This document shows positions 56,309-64,000 of a stretch of DNA of 64,000 nucleotides, in pieces (positions within the stretch are counted from its first letter, which is position 1; every line of letters begins with the position of its first letter). Position numbers and translations under genes: made by a program. Origin of the DNA: Ligustrum vulgare (taxonomy: Eukaryota; Streptophyta; Magnoliopsida; Lamiales; Oleaceae); NCBI GenBank assembly GCA_963555705.1, contig OY743183.1, positions 28,307,932-28,371,931 on the forward strand, written 5' to 3'. A model generated the notes under the pieces. It ran no database searches and was not told where the DNA came from. It saw only the letters and a program-made list of their open reading frames with translations.

Positions 56309-57419
56309 GAAAGTATCAGATTCGAAGTAGCAGGAGGCTGTTACTAGTATCTGTCAACAGATGGATACATTTATAAAGTTCAGTTCCATCTTTTAAGTGC
56401 ATGAAACAGTGTTTATATCCAGAAATGTTACATCAATCCAGCGCTTATCAGACCTTATTCCCTAGATCAGTACTCATACATTCAATTGAAAATCTACTCT
56501 CCCCTTTTACCGGTACAGATATCACAAACATAGTCTATAGATCAAGTTTAACAACCAAATATTTATAAAAAAAAAAAAAAAATTTAAACAACATTTTTCA
56601 TTTGGATCAGGGACCAACCAGTGTGCTTCAAGATCGAACCAAGATGTTGTTTCCTTAAATAACAAGTTGTAAGCATATTCACCCTGATGCTGCTAACCTA
56701 GTACATCTCAACATACTTTTTATGGAAAGTGGAGAAAATCCAACCAGAAAGGACATGGTCGAGACCGAAAGCATTATTTGATCTGTGTAAAAAAAAAAAA
56801 TGCTGAACAAAGTAGTAGTCATATGGAGCAGACATAACACGGGGTTCCTGATTATCTGAAAAAAAAACTGGTACGTAATTTACATAAGTTAGTCCTACCA
56901 CTCGTCGACACATTTGAAATTTGTCAACGTATGGAATAGGAATTATATATTTATTTTAAATGCATCAGACATTTGATTTAAACAAAGCTGGTGCATCCAA
57001 GTGATATATTCATGCAGTATTCACCAATTTCAACTACAAACACAAAGCAAGAATATGTACAGTAGGTAAAAAATAATCTTGAGATCCTCAATATTAATAT
57101 ACTTAAACCAAATGGAAAACAAAGCAACATTTCTCATATGAGAAACATCAGGTACGGTTGCTACAAAATAAACGGAGCCACATCTGGGATACTTCTCATC
57201 TAAGAATATTAAAAACACCCTTATTTCAAATGGAATAACAATAAATGAAATGTGCAATGCACCATAGTCCAACTCCTCGACCAATGTATAATACTTTGTC
57301 GCAGAACATTAATTGATGCTTGGTCGTTAAAACTATATATCTACATGAGCATCTACCAGTTACAAATATCCAGCTACATGTTATTATTTGTAAGTAAAAG
57401 ATACTATTAGGGATGATAT
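56309..57419. other. Unassigned stretch between the chromovirus and the MULE transposase
   Basis: Continues the sequence interrupted at 48951. Short minus-strand ORFs are without recognised families. Likely MULE interior or 3' end. Confidence 0.4.
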
Positions 57420-59817
57420 GGTAGATTAGTTAACCACACAATTTGATACCTCATTTTCCAATGGATTGCTATTCTTTCTTTTCTTGTTTATTCTTCCCTT
57501 CTTCGATTTTGGATTGCTAAAAGTCTGATGTTGTGACCATAGCTATCACATTTTCTACACTGTGTTGTTTTCTTATACTCCAATGATGATTTGAATCTAA
57601 TATTTTTGGGTCTTCCTGGACCCCTCTTTGTATGCGGTGGAAGCACGATCCTCTGCATCACATCTTCGGGTATGTACCATTGTTCTTTATTACCCAGTGG
57701 ATATATTGTACCCTAGTAGCAATGTATTTTTCCTTGGTAAAGTAGTTTGAACAGTAGTCTCTCAATGAGTAATTTTGTTTCGAAATGACTGTAACTGTAT
57801 GTGGACATGGCAAATGATCTGGCTAAAACCTCCTACGTGAACATGTCTTGTCTTCCATGTTGACCAAGTAGGCAGTTGTCTCATCATTTACTTAGAAAAT
57901 AGTATCACTCGATGGGTGGACCTATATAACATCAAGAATAGTTGTTATCTTTTTAAGTCTCAAGATATATATGCATTAGTTTAACAAATTCAATTTTCTA
58001 ACCCATAGTTGCAAAGACATTTTCACCATCTCATTCAACATAGCATCATAACGAGTCGTAAGACGAGTAAATGTTGACCTCAGATCGCTTAAGTTTTTGA
58101 AAAACCACTTCTGAATGGTGCATCTTAGACACTCAAAAAGAGCCTCTATTGGGTACTTCTTTGCATGTTCAATTGTGAAATTCATGCACTTCACAATTTT
58201 AGATGTCATAGTTGAGTACCTGTCCATCGTCATGTGTGATCGTGATCAGTTCTTGTACTAGCCTTTTCCTGCACACACAAAATCACAAATGCAATCCAAA
58301 TTAATTAATTTAATTATTTCTATGAACCACGACATAATCATTATTATGATACTTACCAAGTAACCTCTAATCACGGCATTTTTTGCATTAAGTCTTCTCA
58401 TATTGCTCTCAAATTCTTCTTTTGTGTAAGCCCTTGCTGCATCCCTTTCCCTTTTCTACTATCGCGCTTTAGATTTTGTAGCAAATGATATGTACCTGCT
58501 CCATGTAAAGAATTTTGGAAAACCACCTCCACATCATGTTTTATGCTTCAATGATGATCAGAGACAATACACAAACGTTCACGATCACCATATGCTTTAT
58601 GAAGTCTGAATAAGAACAATTCCCAAGCTTTGTTATTCTCCGCATACCTAACCTCGAATGCTAGGATGAATACATTATTATTTGCGTCTTGTGTGCATGT
58701 TGTGAACAGGGTACAACCATAGCTACTCTTTAGAAAGGTACCATCAACCTATAACTAGTTTGCTGTGCTTCCACCCCACAATCGACGATCCTAAAGCTAC
58801 GAAACTAAACAAAAATCAATTTTGCTCGTAAGTCTCGATCCTTGTATAAGATCCTAGATTAGATAATTTAGTCATGTACATGTATGACGGTTGATTTCCA
58901 TATGACTCTTGAAGGTCACCCCTAATCATCCTTATTGCACGTTCTCGTGATTGCCACACTTTGTCGTAATTCCATATGTCTCTTGCATGTTCTCTATAAC
59001 ATTACCCGGTGTATATATCCTTTGAGAAGAAAGAAATCTATACTTTATATAGCTCGCAATCAATAAACTAGTCCCCTGTCGATGATTCCCAATAATGTGT
59101 CAACAAAGCATCTATGAATATCACCCATGTTTCTTATCTTGAAACTACCTCCTAAACCATATATTGATACCCCAAAATGTCCATTTGCAACATTCTTCTA
59201 AACATCTTTTCTTATAAGTTTTCTTAACAGACTTCATTACATTGTATTGGAAACATTTTTTTATTGCAAACAAACACTCGTGATAAGAACCTCCTTGTTC
59301 TTGAAAACTGTATTAACCACAACATTGTCAAAACTAGGGTGAGTAATTAATACCGATACATCTTCTTCACTCACTTCACTGGGAGAATTTACCTACCCTG
59401 CAAGTTTCTTTCCCATTTCTTCAACAGTTGGTCTAGATGTCAACAGATCCACACTATAAGAGTCATTTACTTTGGGAGCTTGCATAATCATTGTTTTCTA
59501 CTGGTTAGTTGCATCATCTATCTGAGATATCCCGATATCACATGCATCCACTTGAATCAGTAATGACTAACAAAGCATCGACATCTACACATAATAAGTA
59601 TTATCTTTTATCAAAGTCACGCCTTTTAAATTCCAAATAAAAGGCCAACGAAGAATCATTTGTTATCCAAATCGTGGGACCATGCTACGTTGTCTGATAT
59701 TGCATGATGAAATGATAATTGTATGGTTCCTTTTGAATCTCTGCATATATCCACCTTATAAGATCGTCATATGAACAATCAATAGGGACAATTACTCTGT
59801 ATACAGAATACACATGG
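57420..59817 (-). pseudogene. MULE (MuDR-type) transposase, decayed
   Basis: Minus-strand pieces in order from the N-terminal side: VIVPIDCSYDDLIRWIYAEI near 59780; ECCKWTFWGINIW and MGDIHRCFVDTLLGIIDRGL (59210-59060), the transposase N-terminal domain; VDGTFLKSSYGCTLF with a catalytic Asp (58743), ILAFEVRYAENNKAWELFLF, RLHKAYGDRERLCIVSDHH with the second Asp, VFQNSLHGAGTYHLLQNLK; MTSKIVKCMNFTIEHAKKYP (58200); SWIM-like CSRRRF...LPCPHTVTV (57830); PPHTKRGPGRPKNIRF and QCRKCDSYGHN, a CCHC-type finger (57560). This is the full MURA layout. Stops and frameshifts occur throughout. The N-terminus is cut by the copia LTR at 59818. Confidence 0.85.
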
Positions 59818-60270
59818 TGTAAGGTTTCGATACATACATGTACAGCGGAAATTAAAAAAACACGAAACCATAGCCCGGATCAACCTTGCACTTAGATAGA
59901 ATTTGTGATTAGAATGATACCTTTGATGAACGCCAAGAATCTGAAATCTAAAACATGAGGTACAATCTTGTCACCACCAGCTGTCCAATTGTCCAGCCTC
60001 TAACAGAAATCCACATAGCGAGTTGATTCTAGCAATGTGTGTGACTCTTTGTGCTAGCAAGAGGAAAATCCCGAGCTAGAATATTACAGAAAAGTGACTC
60101 TATCATTCTCTTGATTTTCTCTACAACAGTGCACATATTAATATGTGCACGTCAAAACCCTAACCCTAATGACAATAGAGCCATTAATAGGCCTTGATTA
60201 ATTAATCATATTAATTAATCTAATTGTAAAGTTCGGCCCACCTAATTGGGCTTGTACATTAATTTTAACA
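59818..60270 (-). repeat. 3' LTR of the copia element (453 bp)
   Basis: On the minus strand it starts TGTTAAAATTAATG and ends CGAAACCTTACA: TGT...ACA ends with the polypurine tract directly upstream. The flank on the MULE side is catgg (59813-59817); the matching duplicate would be outside the window. It contains a palindromic gcacatattaatatgtgc (about 60130). Confidence 0.7.
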
Positions 60271-60283
60271 ATCTCCCACTTGG
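60271..60283 (-). promoter_or_regulatory. Polypurine tract of the copia element
   Basis: CCAAGTGGGAGAT on the minus strand next to the LTR. A similar AGTGGGAGAAT lies at about 61371, near the end of the coding part. Confidence 0.7.
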
Positions 60284-61669
60284 ACAAGATCCAATTCCAA
60301 ATATTCAATTCTCGCATTTTGTGTGTGACCCATTAGGTTCTATTCGCGATGGCAAAAGCCGTGTTATTACTATTCCAATCTGATTGGAATAAGATGAATT
60401 GAAATCTCTATTTCTAATTCATCCTTGACTCACCAAGATCGATTAATTCACGTCGCCGTCCTAGATTGACATCTAGCAATGTGTCAAGGCAATCCATGTG
60501 AAAGGAAAAGTCATGTGGCATGACAAGACCAGTTCATGTGCGGTTACTATGGAAATATAATCCCTTCATCAATATAACCCAATTGGTTAAGAGATATGGA
60601 TAGCGTCAATCTCATTTCAACCAATTATGTTATTCACTTCTTATCTTAATTGATCTTGTTATGACCGAAAACACCTTTTCAACTCATAACTTCATCTCGA
60701 CCGAGGAATTTACATCAACTTAAGTGAGCAAAATACAGGTTATAATCTCCTACTACCCAGGAGTGACGAATCCTCATATTGGACATACACAACCTTCACA
60801 TGACTCTCACTATACCCGTATGACGTCATCCTGATGACTCCCTCTCAAGAGCCAACATCAAAGCTCGTCAAAGCATAGTAATCCTCATATAAGATTCTAT
60901 GAAGTCCTCAAGTCAAAGGACCAAATCCAAAACCGCACATTAGAGATTCACTACAGACGCTTGGATAGTTATCCATGTGGAATCTCTAGGCGGGTCATCC
61001 AATGCTTTGTTCATCTAACAATGTATCCATGTGTTCATTCGAATATCCCTCTACATTCTAACTTGTGAGATAAGCTACTTTCTTCATAAGAAAGAAATGC
61101 AACACATGCTAGTCTGTAACAACAATATCTGTATCTTGTTGTTACTTCGACTAGGGACAATTTTAGAATAAGTTATTAACGACGTGTATCTCACAGTCAC
61201 AACACCTTGTGGCTTACAATTTACTTAAACCTATTCTACGGACTCTATTATCTAAATAATGAGTTAAACTCAATATAATAATATATCTACCTTCATTTAA
61301 ACAACGATAATATATGTGTTATGCTATCTCAACGATTGGATTTAGAGCATGACACTGATATTCTCCCACTAGATCCAATAACTCATGTATCATATACATA
61401 ATGAGTTGATATGATCATCATATTCCTATTGGGATAATGGTTTTACATGTGGATCTTCAATATGTGACTCTTCACATACTCAACCTTTCCAAGGTTAGTG
61501 GGCATGATTCTATTTTTCTACAATCTTCGAATAAGATTGTAGCCCCTAAATACATACTCAGATCGTCGATGAGACCTAGTTCCCTCGCTTGCGCGATGGC
61601 TCCATTGTCGTCATAGTACTCATTACTGGAGCTACAATGCTAGGAACAGTTATAGTTTACTAATGAACT
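60284..61669 (-). other. Copia 3' non-coding tail
   Basis: No coding remnant. The sequence between RNase H and the polypurine tract is about 1.4 kb, longer than in most copia elements. Confidence 0.5.
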
Positions 61670-61930
61670 TAACTATCGATATTGCTTCACAAGCACTTAT
61701 GTATTTCGTCTCTGTTGTATAGTTATCAGTCTTTCTTGTTTGAACCATTTCAAACTGACCATACCACTACTATGAATTAATTTATAATTAGACTGAATAT
61801 TTCCTTCATCTTTTTCCTGACTGAAGGAAGGTATCTCTATACCTAAAGACTGTAAGTCTACATTTCTCCTCATGTCTATTGTATTCTTAATATTTCTCAA
61901 GTACTCAATAATATAAAAGGTATCGTACAT
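61670..61930 (-). pseudogene. Copia RNase H, decayed
   Basis: YLRNIKNTIDMRRNVDLQSL matches the YLRxTKD...L start of copia RNase H, followed by SFSQEKDEGNIQSNY (the family has D..S..GY), SGMVSLKWFKQER and TTETKYISA (family STTEAEYIAA). Catalytic residues are only partly retained. Confidence 0.65.
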
Positions 61931-62039
61931 AATGTCGCGTTTGAAAAGATCTTATTGTCAAACAATCAAGTATCTTCTCCACGTTATTCTTTCTCAATAT
62001 GTGTCCTAAACACCATTTTGAAAAGATTAACCCAAAAAC

Positions 62040-62700
62040 TTTTAGGATAGAATCCTACATTGGATTCACTCATGCTAACCCCATTAGTATTACATCTATG
62101 TACGTGGATTGATAAATCAAAACAACCTTCCAAATCTATCTCTATAGATTCTGGTTCCCAAAGTAAATGTTTTATTTCTCAAATCCATCATGGAGAAATT
62201 CAAATAATTGCACTTTCACTTTCAAGATTAGAGATTCAACTTCTGATCAATAATATGTCAAGTACATATAGTGTCAGAAATATTGAACACTCCCACTAAC
62301 CTTTTATATAAAAACATTCTTTATCTTCAATTTTTGATAAAATCAAACATTTTGATTATCCCATCAAAATTAAGATTCTAGCTCCGTGATCTTGCTTTAA
62401 TCTATAATTTGATCATTGTAGCTAGTATACTATGTTTATATATTTAAGGATTCAAAAAATTCCATAATCATAGCATGCTGCTACCGCAAGCAGAATCCGA
62501 ATTGATTCAGAGTAAACACATTTACAGCCTATGGGTCTTACCCATTTCAGGCGAATCAAACAAGTTCCAAAACTTTGTTTTATCTCGGATTCTATGGCTT
62601 CCTGTCATCTCGTTTAGTCAATGTTTGACTTATCTTCTACGTAAATATAGGCTTATTATCCTTGATGACTAATACAATATTAGCAATTAGGGATGTGTAA
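62040..62700 (-). pseudogene. Copia reverse transcriptase fragments
   Basis: QEAIESEIKQSF, NLFDSPEMGKTH in one frame and VRPIGCKCVY in another match the copia RT start (W..A...E......W.LV..P.....IGCKWV.K). The SIHVHRCNTNGVSMSES part at about 62100 is less clear. The YVDD box was not found. Confidence 0.5.
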
Positions 62701-63149
62701 CTCAATGGAGTATGGGTGATCCTAATGTCTTTACATGGAGCTAATGCGTTCTTAGTCGTCACCACGTCCTAAGTAACGATCGTGTCTCAAGCATCGATTT
62801 GTGCCTCATCCAATGCAAACACATATTCGAGCTTATTTAATCTGTTAAGTATATGTGTAATCATGAACTCTTTCATGTTATACTTTTATTCCCACTGTCC
62901 TCTCTCAGATGAACTGTTTCCTTAAGATATTGACAAAATTGGAGATAGACTTTCTTTCTCGATAGGAATGTAGAAATAATATCCAACCATCTTTTGGATA
63001 TTCTACAAATATACATATTGGACTAAGGCTATTGCTTATCCAAATTGGTATACTTCTAATAAGTATTGAGATCTTAAATCTTAACGCAAGGAATATTAGA
63101 CCTTTTAAATCCATATCTTGTATGAATCTTCATCAACCGATTATCATGA

Positions 63150-63330
63150 AACATGACTAAGTGTGTAATATAAATTTTTTAGTGCAAAGCTCCAAAAACT
63201 GTTTTGGAGATTTTACGTGGCTTCATCAATGATTATATCAATTGTAATCATTCTCCTTTCAGATACACCATTGTGTCGAGGTGTATGTGGGAAAATTATG
63301 TTCTCATAACACAGTCTTGAAGTCAATTAC
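63150..63330 (-). pseudogene. Copia integrase fragment
   Basis: FPHTPRHNGVSERRMI matches the copia integrase motif TPQQNGVAERKNR, containing the catalytic Glu. The upstream integrase sequence, including GAG-preintegrase, is not readable. Confidence 0.6.
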
Positions 63331-64000
63331 TTTGAAATATTCTTCACTTTGATCAAATCAACGTGCTTAGAATATTTTTCTCATTTTGGCCTTCTAATTT
63401 ATATCTGTATTATTTGAACTTTTCAAACTTTCAAATTTAAACTTTATTATAGATAACAATGACAATCATGGTTATCTAATGATTAAAGACCACTCTGACA
63501 TATGCTCGCTTACATCCGAATGTAACAGGCTTAGTGGATCAACCATCCCACCTTTCATTTTTCCAAGAAAATTGACTTATCAATTTACCTCCAAGGCAAG
63601 ATATACATATATCTCTATTAAAGGAATAAGTCAAGTGTCAGATTTAAATGTGACTTCTTTTTTGCCTCATTAATATTCAGAATGTAGACTATTTGTTATT
63701 TACCTAACTTCCAAATTATCCCATCTATGTTAACAGATAACTATTATTCTTAATTAAATAGGATAATCATTTCATGTCCAAACATGAAGTGGAAGTGTCG
63801 TTCTTCATAAGAACTATAATTAACAATTGTCTAATTTTAAACTGAATGAGAAGACAAAGATAGGTGATAACAACTTCTTAAACTTTAAAAGCAACATTTG
63901 CTTTATTATCTACAAATAGGTATATCACCATTTTTTTTTTCGCAATTATTATACTTTTAGCCATTGTATACTATCGGTATCTAATGCTTGATTGGCTAAG

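Larger units (their letters stand above)
59818..64000 (-). mobile_element. Ty1/copia retrotransposon, 3' half, running off the window
   Basis: Minus strand, from the 3' end: LTR (60270-59818), polypurine tract (60283-60271), about 1.4 kb non-coding tail, RNase H (61930-61670), RT (about 62700-62040), integrase (about 63330-63150). The domain order integrase-RT-RNase H is diagnostic for copia. Coding pieces carry many stops and shifts. The 5' LTR, PBS and gag would lie beyond 64000. It is inserted into the N-terminal coding part of the MULE transposase. Confidence 0.8.

Noticed and set aside
1..64000. CRISPR arrays, rRNA, bacterial-type operons, viral genomes
   Set aside because: No regularly spaced repeats with unique spacers, no rRNA core sequences, and all polymerase genes found belong to plant retrotransposons or DNA transposons.

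Overview
The window is nuclear DNA from a flowering plant, most likely a eudicot. It is AT-rich, full of plant-type transposons (Athila and chromovirus Ty3/gypsy elements, Ty1/copia, MULE, hAT, Helitron, SINE, MITEs), and I found no intact host gene. Every recognisable protein-coding stretch is broken by stops, frameshifts, deletions or insertions. I saw no rRNA, no functional tRNA gene and no CRISPR array.

Layout. 1-19.3 kb is old intergenic DNA holding small elements: two inverted copies of one Helitron family (470-799 and 3890-4171), a Tourist-like and a Stowaway-like MITE side by side (829-1203), a 125-bp inverted-repeat element with a 7-bp flanking repeat (2165-2289), a candidate solo LTR (4172-5060), a pseudogene of a TXNDC9/phosducin-like thioredoxin protein (6146-6495) followed by a CATTACA-rich repeat zone, and a SINE with a perfect 13-bp target duplication (9503-9790). 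19.5-23.1 kb is a Ty3/gypsy element that kept gag and protease remnants but lost nearly all of pol. 23.1-28.9 kb is mostly large LTR-like sequences (24760-26609 and 26610-28225) between unassigned stretches.

29345-44299 is a degraded Athila-type element, complete in outline: LTR, tRNA-Asp PBS, gag, protease, RT, RNase H, integrase, env-like region, polypurine tract, LTR. Its 3' LTR holds a 2586-bp solo LTR with a clean GACAT target duplication. Next come a truncated hAT transposase (44305-45640, minus) and a Ulp1/C48 protease pseudogene (45650-47975, plus) split by another solo LTR. A chromovirus (48952-56308, minus) follows, with GAAAG target duplications and a deletion running from integrase into its 3' LTR. 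A MULE transposase pseudogene (57420-59817, minus) is interrupted by a Ty1/copia element that runs off the right edge.

The Ulp1 piece and the MULE transposase probably belong to one old Ulp1-carrying MULE, opened up by hAT, Athila, chromovirus and copia insertions. The most unusual regulatory pattern is an array of CG-rich palindromes (TTACGGCCGTAA and relatives) about 60-120 bp upstream of TATA-like boxes. It occurs in both Athila LTRs, again inside the Athila element ahead of a candidate second promoter for the env-like ORF, and in a related form in the solo LTR at 4172. All element assignments rest on reading motifs by eye; no database search was possible.
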